A stretch of 33,056 bases of DNA from Bacteroidales bacterium (lineage in GTDB: Bacteria; Bacteroidota; Bacteroidia; Bacteroidales; Prolixibacteraceae), in contig JAAYDJ010000040.1 in assembly GCA_012729335.1 (NCBI GenBank), positions 1-33,056 of the forward strand, read 5' to 3'. How positions within the stretch are numbered: position 1 is the stretch's first letter; every line of letters begins with the position of its first letter. Of the stretch, positions 16,588 through 25,288 are shown piece by piece. The position numbers and the translations under genes are program-made. Under the pieces are notes generated by a model, which worked only from the letters and a program-made list of their open reading frames with translations, did not search any database and had not been told where the DNA came from.

Positions 16588-18418
16588 CGTTCACAGGGAT
16601 CACAGAAGGGTTCATCAGGTTGGCCTTGAGCATGGACTCCTCGAGCCACAGTCTTTGGCTGGAAATGGTATCGTTGAGATATTTTTCGATTACCAGGCTG
16701 GAGATGGGGGCTGCGTATGTGGCACCCCAGATACCGTTTTCCACATATACGGAGACGGCAATGCGGGGGTTTTCCCTGGGGGCGAAGGCCATGAACACCG
16801 AATGGTCGGCGCCATGGGGGTTCTGGGCAGTCCCGGTTTTTCCGCAGACCGCGATACCCGGGATCGCCGACCGGGCACCGGTACCCGCCGTCATCACCTG
16901 CTCCATGCCTTCGATCACCGGTTCAAAATAGGACCTGCTGATACCGCTTTCCTGCCTGACCCTGAACTTTTCAGGAATTTCACGCCCCTCAATTTCCCTG
17001 ACAATGTGAGGAATGTAGTAATACCCCCGGTTGGCCAGCATGGCACAGTAATTGGCAAGCTGAAAAGGGGTGATGCCGAGTTCCCCCTGCCCGATCGACA
17101 GGGAGATGATGGGCAGGGCCCTCCACCTGGCAGTGCCGAAAACATACCTCTGGTAATAATCGGAAGTGGGAACCATTCCTTTCAGTTCATTTTTGAGGTC
17201 AGAGCCCAGGGTTCTTCCGAAGCCGAATTTGAGCATATATTCCCTCCAGGCATCATAGGCCTCCCTGATGGAAGCGTATCGCGGATTCTCAAGGATGGCC
17301 CTGAAGGCATACACATAGTAGGCGTTGCAGGAGCGGGCAATGGATTCGACCACCTCGAACGACTGGTTGTGGTGGCAGGCTACCCTGAAACTTCCGGAGC
17401 TGTATCCACCGGCGCAGTGAAACCGGGTTTGGGGGGTAATCGCCCCTTCCTCGAGGGCGACCAGCGCCTGGGCCATCTTAAAGGTCGAACCCGGCGGGTA
17501 CTGAGCCATGAGCGCCCTGTTAAACAGGGGTTTCACCGGATCAGACAACAGAAGGGAGTAGTTCCTGCCCCGTGCACGCCCCACCAGAAGATTGGGATCA
17601 TAGGAGGGAGCATTGACCAGAGCCAGGACCTCCCCTGTAGAGGGTTCTATGGCCACCACACTTCCCCTTTTGTTTTGCATCAGCTTCTCGGCATATTCCT
17701 GAAGACGGTAATCAATCGTCGTGGTCAGATTGCGCCCGATCCGGGCAATGGTGTCCATCTCCCCCTCCAGGTAACTCCCCTGGATACGGTTGTGCACATC
17801 AACCATGTAATACTTCACGCCCTTTTCGCCCCGCAGCTCCTCCTCATAGGCAGCCTCAATCCCGCTGATCCCGATATAATCTCCCGATTGGTAGTAGGCG
17901 TTGGAATCAATCATGGCCTGGGTGACCTCCCCGACATATCCCAGGGCATGGGCCGCGATCCGCCGGGGATACTCCCGAAGGGTCCTGGACTGGATATAAA
18001 ATCCCTTCATCTTATAAAGCTGCTCCTGAATGGAGGCATACTTTTCATGCGAGATCTGCTTGACGATGACCGATGGTTTATACCGGGAATAGGCGGAAGC
18101 CTTTTTCAGCTCAGCAGTGAAAAGATCGGCGGGCACATCAAGCATGGCTGCAAAGGCCAGGGTGTCGAACCTGCCGGTCTCCCTCGGAATCACCAGCAGA
18201 TCGTAAGCCGCCTTGTTATAGACCAGGAGCTCGTGATTGCGGTCATAGATCAACCCGCGGGCCGGATATTGCACCACCTTACGCAAGGCATTGTTGTCGG
18301 CAAACCGCTTATAGGTGGAATCGGCCACCTGAAGCTGAAACAACCGCAACAGAAAAATGATCCCCACCACCACGAAGATCCCGGTTATCAGTGTTTTCCG
18401 GTCTGAAAAAGCAGCCAC
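16571..18418 (-). CDS. mrdA: Penicillin-binding protein 2 (peptidoglycan transpeptidase)
   Basis: PBP2 crosslinks peptidoglycan during lateral growth as RodA's partner. The 615-residue product has one N-terminal membrane anchor (about 10-30) and the PBP dimerisation domain (YPARGLIYDRNHELL at 51-65, pedestal to about 215). The transpeptidase domain follows, with all three catalytic motifs intact: S311TFK, S363CN and K527TGT. Length is normal for PBP2. It lies 14 bases from mreD and overlaps rodA by 17 bases. The C-terminus is acidic (GDEE). Confidence 0.95.
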   Translation of the reverse strand: MAAFSDRKTLITGIFVVVGIIFLLRLFQLQVADSTYKRFADNNALRKVVQYPARGLIYDRNHELLVYNKAAYDLLVIPRETGRFDTLAFAAMLDVPADLFTAELKKASAYSRYKPSVIVKQISHEKYASIQEQLYKMKGFYIQSRTLREYPRRIAAHALGYVGEVTQAMIDSNAYYQSGDYIGISGIEAAYEEELRGEKGVKYYMVDVHNRIQGSYLEGEMDTIARIGRNLTTTIDYRLQEYAEKLMQNKRGSVVAIEPSTGEVLALVNAPSYDPNLLVGRARGRNYSLLLSDPVKPLFNRALMAQYPPGSTFKMAQALVALEEGAITPQTRFHCAGGYSSGSFRVACHHNQSFEVVESIARSCNAYYVYAFRAILENPRYASIREAYDAWREYMLKFGFGRTLGSDLKNELKGMVPTSDYYQRYVFGTARWRALPIISLSIGQGELGITPFQLANYCAMLANRGYYYIPHIVREIEGREIPEKFRVRQESGISRSYFEPVIEGMEQVMTAGTGARSAIPGIAVCGKTGTAQNPHGADHSVFMAFAPRENPRIAVSVYVENGIWGATYAAPISSLVIEKYLNDTISSQRLWLEESMLKANLMNPSVIPVNDGDEE

Positions 18419-18432
18419 GTCACCTCCCCCCT

Positions 18433-18933
18433 TTACTCTCTGAAAATGATAAACTGACTCAGGAAGATCATCACCAGTGTAAATACCGAACTGGCTAAGC
18501 TTCTCAGCAGCGTTCTGAAGAAATTCTCAAAACTGAATACTTCTATAAAGAAAAGAAAAAGATGGTGAATCACCACCAGGAAGACGGCATAGGTGAGGAA
18601 CCACCTCCATCCGGTCTGTTGGAGCCCGGGGTAATCCGACTGTTCTGATTCCTTTTGGGTGATCAGAGAGATCACCGGTGACCTGAGAAATCCCATCAAT
18701 ACCGAGGCGGAGGCATGGAGACCCGGGGAATTGGAGAACCAGTCAATGGTCATTCCCAGGAAAAAGGAGAGAAGCAGCACAGCGTACCGGGGCATGGAAA
18801 GGGGCAGGAGGAGGATGAACAGCACATACATGAAGGGATTCAGGAATCCTCCCAGATGGATCTGATTGAACAACAGCACCTGGAGAAGGACCAGGACCAC
18901 AAACATGACCGGGTATCTAATCCATGTCCTCAT
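18433..18933 (-). CDS. mreD: Rod-shape-determining protein MreD
   Basis: MreD is the small integral membrane component of the elongasome. From the ATG at 18933 the protein is 166 residues, begins MRTWIRYPVMFVVLVLLQVLLF and has about five hydrophobic segments. A short motif (FLGMTIDWFSNSPGLHASA) matches the conserved central region of Bacteroidota MreD. A reading from an upstream ATG at 18999 would add 22 residues that only translate the mreC coding region in another frame, so I prefer 18933. It overlaps mreC by 17 bases. Confidence 0.9.
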   Translation of the reverse strand: MRTWIRYPVMFVVLVLLQVLLFNQIHLGGFLNPFMYVLFILLLPLSMPRYAVLLLSFFLGMTIDWFSNSPGLHASASVLMGFLRSPVISLITQKESEQSDYPGLQQTGWRWFLTYAVFLVVIHHLFLFFIEVFSFENFFRTLLRSLASSVFTLVMIFLSQFIIFRE

Positions 18934-19762
18934 CGCCGGAATGTAATCTGTTAATACGTTCAATTTCGTCCTTCCGGGTGTTTTCAATGACCTCCACATA
19001 AGTCAGGGACCTGAAGTCCACCGAGAGATTTACCCTGATGCTGTAAAAGTTGTCACCACCGCCCTTTTCGAACGATTCGACGGTTCCCAGGAGGACGCCT
19101 TCGGGGAAGAAGGAGGAATAACCGCTGGTGACTACGGTATCGCCCACGGCCAGTTCCACATGGAAGGGGATCTCGTTCAGGGCGGCTTTACGGTAATCCC
19201 TGCCATCCCAGACCAGGGAACCAAAATAGTTATTCCGGGCAAGTTTGGCCGAGACGTTCCAGCGGGTGTTCAGCAGGGACAATCCGGTGGCATAGGAAGG
19301 GGAGACATGGGTGATGATTCCGGCCACTCCCCCAACGGTAATCACTCCCATGTCGGGGCGAATGCCGTCGTTCAGTCCCTTGTCGATGGTGATGAAGTTT
19401 TGCTGGCGGTTGACGGTGGTACTGATCACCCTGGCGGCGATGTAACGGTACTGAAGTTCGCCGCCCGACCGAAGTGTCAGCAGCGAATCAGAAATCACCG
19501 GGCCTCCGGGGGAGTGCGCAAGGAGCATCCTTAACCGGGCATTTTCTTCAGCCAGTTCACGGTTGACGGAGGGCAGCCTGAAGAAATCCTCGATCTTGCT
19601 GTAACTCTCATAGATCGTTCCTGTAATCCGGCCAGAGGTATTCAGGAATCTCGATTTCTGCACCCTGTTGAAATTAAAGATAAAGACCAGGGAAACCACC
19701 TCCAGAAGCAGAAAGAGCAGGAATACATGGTTTTGCAGAATGAACCTGAAGAGATTTCTCAT
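18917..19762 (-). CDS. mreC: Rod-shape-determining protein MreC
   Basis: MreC links cytoplasmic MreB filaments to PBP2 in the periplasm. The 281-residue product has an N-terminal membrane segment (about 10-30, FLLFLLLEVVSLVFIFNF) and a predicted coiled region (about 55-80, EDFFRLPSVNRELAEENARLRML). The two beta domains follow, with the recognisable INKGL-like FITIDKGLNDGIRPDMGVI and a GDTVVTSGYSSFFPEGVLLGTV block (about 208-229). It starts 16 bases after mreB. The acidic C-terminus (SGDEDMD) overlaps the mreD start. Confidence 0.93.
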   Translation of the reverse strand: MRNLFRFILQNHVFLLFLLLEVVSLVFIFNFNRVQKSRFLNTSGRITGTIYESYSKIEDFFRLPSVNRELAEENARLRMLLAHSPGGPVISDSLLTLRSGGELQYRYIAARVISTTVNRQQNFITIDKGLNDGIRPDMGVITVGGVAGIITHVSPSYATGLSLLNTRWNVSAKLARNNYFGSLVWDGRDYRKAALNEIPFHVELAVGDTVVTSGYSSFFPEGVLLGTVESFEKGGGDNFYSIRVNLSVDFRSLTYVEVIENTRKDEIERINRLHSGDEDMD

Positions 19763-19778
19763 GAGCCGCCCTTGTCGC

Positions 19779-20801
19779 TTACCTGATCAGGAAGGAGAAT
19801 TTGTCTACATTTTTCAGGGCGATACCGGTTCCGCGGACCACGGCCCGGAGGGGGTCATCGGCGATGTTAAAGGGAATACCGATTTTCGCGCTAAGGCGTT
19901 TGTCGAGGCCGCGCAGAAGCGATCCGCCGCCGGCCAGCCAGATGCCGTTCTTGACAATGTCGGCATACAATTCGGGAGGAGTCTGTTCCAGAGCACTCAG
20001 AATGGCCGCATCAATCTTGGAAAGCGATTTCTCAAGACAATGGGCAATCTCCTTGTAGGAGACGGGCACCTCAATGGGGAGGGCGGTCATCTGATTGGGA
20101 CCCTGTACCACAAAATCCTTGGGGGGATTCTCAAGGACCGGGAGGGAAGAGCCGACCTGGATTTTGATTTCCTCGGCGGTGCGCTCGCCAATCTTGATGT
20201 TATGCTGGTGGCGCATATATTCCATGATGTCAAGGGTCAGATCGTCACCGGCGATCCTGATCGATTTGTTGGTTACGATGCCCCCCAGGGAGATCACCGC
20301 GATCTCGGTGGTTCCCCCACCGATGTCCACCACCATGTTTCCTTCGGGGGCTTCCACGTCAAGGCCGATGCCTATGGCAGCAGCCAGGGGTTCGTAGATC
20401 ATGTACACCTCCCGGCCTCCCGCATGTTCAGAAGAGTCACGTACTGCACGGATCTCCACTTCTGTACTCCCCGAAGGAATGCAAACCACCATCTTCAGTG
20501 CCGGGGAAAAAAGCTTCGACTTGGGACTGATCATCCTGATCATACCCCTGATCATCTGCTCCGCAGCATTGAAATCAGCGATCACCCCGTCACGCAGGGG
20601 CCTGATGGTCTTTAGGTTGGCATGGGTTTTCCCCTGCATCTGGCGGGCCTTCTCCCCAATGGCCACCAGTTTCTCGGTTTTGATATCGATGGCAACGATG
20701 GAAGGCTCATCCACCACAATCTTGTCATTGTGAATGATGATGGTATTGGCAGTCCCCAGGTCTATAGCGATCTCCTGTGTGAGAAATGAAAATAATCCCA
20801 T
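19779..20801 (-). CDS. mreB: Rod-shape-determining protein MreB (actin-like)
   Basis: MreB is the actin-like ATPase that forms membrane-bound filaments and orients lateral wall synthesis. The 340-residue product has phosphate 1 motif IAIDLGTANT (about 11-20), phosphate 2 motif VVDIGGGTTEIAVIS (about 157-171) and adenosine motif GIWLAGGGSLLRGLD (about 288-302). The amphipathic N-terminus MGLFSFLTQ fits membrane binding. It lies 40 bases after purH, with no clear TAnnTTTG element in that gap, so it may be read from the purH promoter. Confidence 0.96.
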   Translation of the reverse strand: MGLFSFLTQEIAIDLGTANTIIIHNDKIVVDEPSIVAIDIKTEKLVAIGEKARQMQGKTHANLKTIRPLRDGVIADFNAAEQMIRGMIRMISPKSKLFSPALKMVVCIPSGSTEVEIRAVRDSSEHAGGREVYMIYEPLAAAIGIGLDVEAPEGNMVVDIGGGTTEIAVISLGGIVTNKSIRIAGDDLTLDIMEYMRHQHNIKIGERTAEEIKIQVGSSLPVLENPPKDFVVQGPNQMTALPIEVPVSYKEIAHCLEKSLSKIDAAILSALEQTPPELYADIVKNGIWLAGGGSLLRGLDKRLSAKIGIPFNIADDPLRAVVRGTGIALKNVDKFSFLIR

Positions 20802-20841
20802 TTTTAGTTGTCTTTATGCGTTTGTTTGTGTGTAAAGAACG

Positions 20842-22434
20842 TCAATGTCTGAAATGGCGGCGCCCGGTGAAAAGCATGGCTATTCCCGCTTCGTTACAGG
20901 CCTCAATCACCTCCTGGTCGCGGATGCTTCCCCCGGGCTGTACCACATAGCGGATACCGAACTCTGCGGCGGCCTCCACGCTGTCGCGGAAGGGGAAAAA
21001 GGCATCGGAGATCAGGACCGATTCTTCGATGGAGACTCCCTCCTTGAGCCTGAAACGGGGGATGGTGAGCTGGCGCAGGCTGTCGAGCCTGTTGGGTTGC
21101 CCCATGCCCGCCCCGGTCAGCCAGAAGGCCCCGCCACTGCTCCTCGACACCAGGGCAATGGCATTGCTCTTAAGATGCTTGCAGGCCATCACCCCGAAGC
21201 GGGCCAATGCCATCTGTCCTTCGTCAAAGCGGGTGGTGGTCACCACATCAAAACGGGTATCGCCTCCTTCGTCCTCATCCTGGACCAGAAGGCCTCCGCT
21301 CACCGACCTGATCACCTGTTCCCCGGTGACGGCAGGTTTGATCCCGGCCACCAAAAGGCGCAGGTTTTTCTTGCGTGCCAGGATTTCCCTGGCTTCAGGC
21401 GTGAAAGCAGGAGCTATGAGGATTTCAATAAAGCGTTTTTCGAACCAGGCGGCGGTGTGCGCATCCACCGTGGAGGTAAAACAGACGATACCCCCGTAGG
21501 CCGACACAGGATCCCCGGCCCAGGCGAGTTCCAGGGCCTCCGCAGTGGTGGAGGCCACGGCCAGCCCACAGGGATTGAGGTGCTTGACCACGGCCACGGC
21601 CACTTTCTCACCCGGGAGCGCGGCGGCATGATAGGCATCCCCAGCCGATTTCCAGGCCGCATCGGCATCAAGCAAATTATTATAAGAGAGCTCTTTACCC
21701 TGAAGGACTTCCGCTCCTGCGAGGGTGCCCTTTGCCGCAGATCCCTGTAACCTGTAAAATGCTGCCCTTTGATGAGGATTCTCCCCGTACCGGAGAAGCT
21801 GACCATCCCCCGCGGTAAGCCTCAGATCATGGGAATCAGCCGGCGAAAACCAGGAGAAAATCGAGGCATCGTAACGCGAAGTGACGGCAAACGCTCTCGT
21901 GGCAAACCACTTCCGCTGTTCCACAGTGGTCGCCCCGCCATCGATCCTGAGCATCTCCAGGAAAGGAAGATACTCCCCGGAGGAAGCAACCACCACCACG
22001 TCGGAAAAATTCTTGGCAGCCGCCCTGATCAGGGAAATCCCCCCGATGTCAATCTTCTCGACGATTTCGGAGGGCGACGCTCCGGAGGCCACAGTAGCCT
22101 CAAAAGGATAGAGGTCGACGATGACCAGATCGATCTCCGGAATGTCATAGGTGGCCAGCTGATCCAGATCCTCCCCGACTTCCCGGCGGGCCAGAATCCC
22201 CCCGAAAACCTTGGGGTGTAATGTCTTTACCCTTCCCCCTAAAATACTGGGATATCCGGTAAGCCCCTCCACCGCCTCCACGGGTACCCCCAGGGAGGCA
22301 ATGAATTGCTGCGTTCCGCCCGTACTAAAGATCCTAACTCCCAATTCATTAAGGGCCATCACGATCCCATCAAGGTTCTCCTTATGGAAAACCGAGATCA
22401 AAGCGGTCCTGATCTTTTTTCTTTCAGCCATCAC
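20842..22434 (-). CDS. purH: Bifunctional AICAR transformylase / IMP cyclohydrolase
   Basis: PurH catalyses the last two steps of de novo IMP synthesis: formylation of AICAR with 10-formyl-THF, then ring closure. The 530-residue protein has an N-terminal MGS-like cyclohydrolase domain (ALISVFHKENLDGIV, ISTGGT, TLHPKVFGGILARR) and a C-terminal transformylase domain. The latter carries the active-site VVKHLNPCG (Lys-His), SNAIAL and DAFFPFRD. Length is normal. The start is either ATG at 22434 or the adjacent ATG at 22431. Its position ahead of mreB is a common Bacteroidota arrangement. It has its own promoter and diverges from the permease gene. Confidence 0.96.
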   Translation of the reverse strand: MMAERKKIRTALISVFHKENLDGIVMALNELGVRIFSTGGTQQFIASLGVPVEAVEGLTGYPSILGGRVKTLHPKVFGGILARREVGEDLDQLATYDIPEIDLVIVDLYPFEATVASGASPSEIVEKIDIGGISLIRAAAKNFSDVVVVASSGEYLPFLEMLRIDGGATTVEQRKWFATRAFAVTSRYDASIFSWFSPADSHDLRLTAGDGQLLRYGENPHQRAAFYRLQGSAAKGTLAGAEVLQGKELSYNNLLDADAAWKSAGDAYHAAALPGEKVAVAVVKHLNPCGLAVASTTAEALELAWAGDPVSAYGGIVCFTSTVDAHTAAWFEKRFIEILIAPAFTPEAREILARKKNLRLLVAGIKPAVTGEQVIRSVSGGLLVQDEDEGGDTRFDVVTTTRFDEGQMALARFGVMACKHLKSNAIALVSRSSGGAFWLTGAGMGQPNRLDSLRQLTIPRFRLKEGVSIEESVLISDAFFPFRDSVEAAAEFGIRYVVQPGGSIRDQEVIEACNEAGIAMLFTGRRHFRH

Positions 22435-22451
22435 CCTTTCCGATTAGACGG

Positions 22452-22459
22452 CAAAGATA
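22452..22459 (-). promoter_or_regulatory. -7 promoter element of purH and the mre cluster
   Basis: On the minus strand the site is TATCTTTG, a perfect TAnnTTTG match followed by C, 17 bases before the ATG at 22434. A TTG at 22477-22475 could be part of a -33 element, but its spacing is shorter than usual. This is the most likely promoter for the purH-mreBCD-mrdA-rodA run. Confidence 0.6.
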
Positions 22460-22614
22460 GCAAAAACACCTTAGCAATAAGGCCATATTACCCCTGCCAG
22501 TTTGATAATTAAAAGCAATTTGACATCATGGTTATACTTAACAACCGTAAAATTAATCTACTTCTCACATCCGGAATAGACACTACCCATTCAGGTAAAA
22601 ATTTTAACAAATTT

Positions 22615-22622
22615 TATATTTG
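22615..22622 (+). promoter_or_regulatory. -7 promoter element of the MacB-like permease gene
   Basis: TATATTTG matches TAnnTTTG and lies in an AT-rich tract 42 bases before the ATG at 22665. A small inverted repeat (CTTTAT at 22641-22646, ATAAAG at 22652-22657) lies in the leader. The rest of the 230-base divergent region shows nothing else I can name. Confidence 0.5.
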
Positions 22623-22664
22623 GTGAGGAACAACCCTTAACTTTATCCTTTATAAAGTCTGCCC

Positions 22665-23918
22665 ATGCTGTGGTTAAGGGTCATATACGAAAGTTTCTCA
22701 TCAGCGGTCAATTCCCTGAAGGTAAATAAGCTGAGGACATTACTGTCTTTATTGGGGATTACCATTGGGATTTTCGCCATAATCTCGGTTTTCACGGTGA
22801 TCGATTCTCTGGAGCGGTATATCCGGAACAGTCTGCAATCGCTGGGGAGCAACATGGTTTATGTGGCGAAGTGGCCCTGGACGCCTCCCGAGGGAGAGAC
22901 GGAATATCCCTGGTGGAAATACCTGAACCGGCCGGTTCCCACCCCTGAAGAGGCGGAAGAGATCCTGCGCAAGTCGCGTCAGGCCGGGAATGCGGCATTT
23001 TTCTATGGGTTCAACAGGGCAGTGGAATTTGGCGCGGTGCATCTCAGCAACGTAGAGGTCATGCCCACCACCTACCCTCTGGCGGAGGTCTGGAACCTGA
23101 AAGTGGAGCGTGGGCGCTACTTCACGGTTCAGGAGATGCATGCAGCGGTTCCCGTGGCCCTGATCGGCCATGAGATCGCGGAACAGCTATTCGGGGAACT
23201 CTCCCCCCTGGAGAAGGAGATCCGGATCCAGGGCATCCGTTTCAGGGTCATCGGGGTGTATGCGCGAACGGGACAGGATATGTTCGGCACCAGCATGGAC
23301 AAGAGAATACATCTCTCTCTGAACGGGGCACAGGGGATGGGGGATTTCCGTCATCGCGACCAGGGGCAGACCATTTGCATTACGGGGCGGCCCGGAGCCG
23401 ACCAGGAAGAGCTGACAGCCGAAATCAGGGCGATCATTCGGTCATCGAGGCGCCTGAAACCCATGGATGAGAACAACTTCGCCATCAACGAAGTCAACCT
23501 GATCTCCACCCAGTTTGACGCTTTCTTCAAGGTGTTCAACATGGCAGGTTGGATCATCGGTGGTTTTTCCATCCTGGTGGGAGGCTTCGGAATTGCCAAC
23601 ATCATGTTCGTTTCGGTGAAGGAACGCACCCGGATTATCGGCATCCAGAAATCCCTGGGAGCCAAACGGATTTTCATCCTGCTGGAATTCATCTTCGAAG
23701 CGGTCATCCTTTCGGTAATCGGCGGATTGGCAGGGCTGGTGCTCATCTTTGCCGGAACCCTGGTCTTCAATTATGTCTCCGACATGTCGGTCGTGCTTAC
23801 CCTGGGGAACATCCTTCTGGGACTGACCATTTCGGGAGTGATTGGTTTTCTGGCCGGGATGCTGCCTGCCTCGGCCGCCGCCCGCCTCGACCCGGTGGTC
23901 GCCATCAACGCCCTGTGA
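22665..23918 (+). CDS. MacB/FtsX-type ABC transporter permease
   Basis: This 417-residue inner-membrane protein has the MacB-type layout. One N-terminal membrane helix spans about 22-47 (KLRTLLSLLGITIGIFAIISVF). A large periplasmic domain (about 50-290) follows, then an FtsX domain with three C-terminal helices: about 295-320 (GWIIGGFSILVGGFGIANIM), 340-368 and 378-405. The segment VKERTRIIGIQKSLGAKR between the first two C-terminal helices is the ATPase-contacting loop typical of the family. No ATP-binding subunit lies next to it, so it must pair with one encoded elsewhere or serve another role. Export or envelope mechanotransmission is inferred from the family; the substrate is unknown. It ends 11 bases from the stop of mgtE. 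Confidence 0.85.
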   Translation: MLWLRVIYESFSSAVNSLKVNKLRTLLSLLGITIGIFAIISVFTVIDSLERYIRNSLQSLGSNMVYVAKWPWTPPEGETEYPWWKYLNRPVPTPEEAEEILRKSRQAGNAAFFYGFNRAVEFGAVHLSNVEVMPTTYPLAEVWNLKVERGRYFTVQEMHAAVPVALIGHEIAEQLFGELSPLEKEIRIQGIRFRVIGVYARTGQDMFGTSMDKRIHLSLNGAQGMGDFRHRDQGQTICITGRPGADQEELTAEIRAIIRSSRRLKPMDENNFAINEVNLISTQFDAFFKVFNMAGWIIGGFSILVGGFGIANIMFVSVKERTRIIGIQKSLGAKRIFILLEFIFEAVILSVIGGLAGLVLIFAGTLVFNYVSDMSVVLTLGNILLGLTISGVIGFLAGMLPASAAARLDPVVAINAL

Positions 23919-23929
23919 GCCCCCTCCTC

Positions 23930-25288
23930 TCAGAGGATGTCAAAGAAAAACTTGCTGATCAGCAGGTATATGGTTAACCCCAGGATGTCGTTCATGGTCG
24001 TGATAAAAGGCCCCGTAGCCAGGGCCGGATCGATCTTAAGCCGGTTCAGAACCAGGGGAATGACCGTCCCAAAAACCGAGGCAAAGAGAATCACAATCAA
24101 CAGGGAGATGGACACAGCCCAGGTCAGGTGTATACTGTCGCTGAAGAAAAAATTGTACCCGAAGATAAGTCCGGCAAAAGCCAGTCCGATGATCAGGGCG
24201 ACGGCAAACTCCTTAAGCAGTTTTCTTCCGGTGGATTCGAAGTCGCGGACTCCGCTGGCGATGCTCTGCACCACGATGGAGCTCGACTGGACCCCCACAT
24301 TACCGGCCATGGCCGCAATCAGGGGAATGAAGAAGGCCATGGCAGGGACCACCCTGAGGGCTTCTTCATTGGCGCCGATCACCCGGGCCCCCAGAATTCC
24401 ACCCGTCAGGCCGATCAGCAACCAGGGGAAACGTGCCCGCGTCAGGGTCCACACCTTGTCACCGGGAACCACATCTCCCACGATACCCGACACCATCTGG
24501 TAATCCCGCTCGGCTTCCTCACGCATCACGTCTATGACGTCGTCAAAGGTGATCCGGCCTTTAAGCCGTCCGATCTCATCCAGGACAGGAATGGCCACCA
24601 GGTCATACTTCTCCATCATCCGGGCTACCTCCTCCTGCGGGGTGTCGGTGCCCACCGAGATCACATCCGGATTGTAAAGATTGCTGATCCTCGTATTGGT
24701 GTTGTTAAGTAACAATTTCTTGAAGGAGAGAATCCCTTTCAGTTTGTTGCTGTCGTCTACCACATACACGTAATATATGTCATCCACATCTTCAGCCTGA
24801 CGGCTGATCTCCTTCAGACAGGTGGCTACAGTCCAGTTCTCATTGACGGTCACCAACTCTTTGGCCATGATCCCCCCGGCTGTATCCTCATCGTATTCCA
24901 GAAGGTCTACAATGTCGCCGGCCACCTCCATGTCCTCAATTTCATTGAGCACTGAGAGTTTGACCTCCTCGTCGAGGCTCCCCAGAATATCGGCCGCGTC
25001 GTCGGAGTCCATGTATTCGATATACTGACGGGCAATGACGTCGGGAGCGAGGGCGTTGAGGAGTTTGTTCCGTTCCTCTTCAGGGATTTCCACCAGCACA
25101 TCGGAGGCCATCTCAGGATCGAGAAGCAGATAGATGTACATGGCCGTTTCCAGCTCGAGGGCCGCCAGGATCTCGGCGATGTCGGCAGGATGCAGATCCT
25201 GCAGCAGGGATTTGATTTCGGGGTCGTTTTTCTGCTCTACCAGCAGTCTGATCTCTTCCGCATAGTTTCTGGTGATGTCAAAACTCAT
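23930..25288 (-). CDS. mgtE: Magnesium transporter MgtE
   Basis: MgtE is a Mg2+-gated inner-membrane magnesium channel. From the ATG at 25288 the protein is 452 residues. It has an N-terminal MgtE_N superhelical domain (about 15-125, with LHPADIAEIL), two CBS domains (about 130-250) that sense Mg2+, and a C-terminal domain with five membrane helices from about 275. The pore region PLIAAMAGNVGVQSSSIVV is visible. This start is preferred over an upstream ATG at 25306. It forms an ATGA overlap with the ksgA stop and has GGAGGAGA just upstream, which gives translational coupling. Confidence 0.95.
   Translation of the reverse strand: MSFDITRNYAEEIRLLVEQKNDPEIKSLLQDLHPADIAEILAALELETAMYIYLLLDPEMASDVLVEIPEEERNKLLNALAPDVIARQYIEYMDSDDAADILGSLDEEVKLSVLNEIEDMEVAGDIVDLLEYDEDTAGGIMAKELVTVNENWTVATCLKEISRQAEDVDDIYYVYVVDDSNKLKGILSFKKLLLNNTNTRISNLYNPDVISVGTDTPQEEVARMMEKYDLVAIPVLDEIGRLKGRITFDDVIDVMREEAERDYQMVSGIVGDVVPGDKVWTLTRARFPWLLIGLTGGILGARVIGANEEALRVVPAMAFFIPLIAAMAGNVGVQSSSIVVQSIASGVRDFESTGRKLLKEFAVALIIGLAFAGLIFGYNFFFSDSIHLTWAVSISLLIVILFASVFGTVIPLVLNRLKIDPALATGPFITTMNDILGLTIYLLISKFFFDIL

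Noticed and set aside
16502-18406. Long open frame on the plus strand opposite mrdA
   Set aside because: It is antisense to a clear PBP2 gene, lacks recognisable motifs and is low-complexity in Gly, His and Pro. It is explained by GC-rich codon bias of the true gene.
18934-18999. Longer mreD start at 18999
   Set aside because: The extra 22 residues lie within the mreC coding sequence and are not MreD-like. The ATG at 18933 leads directly into the first membrane helix.
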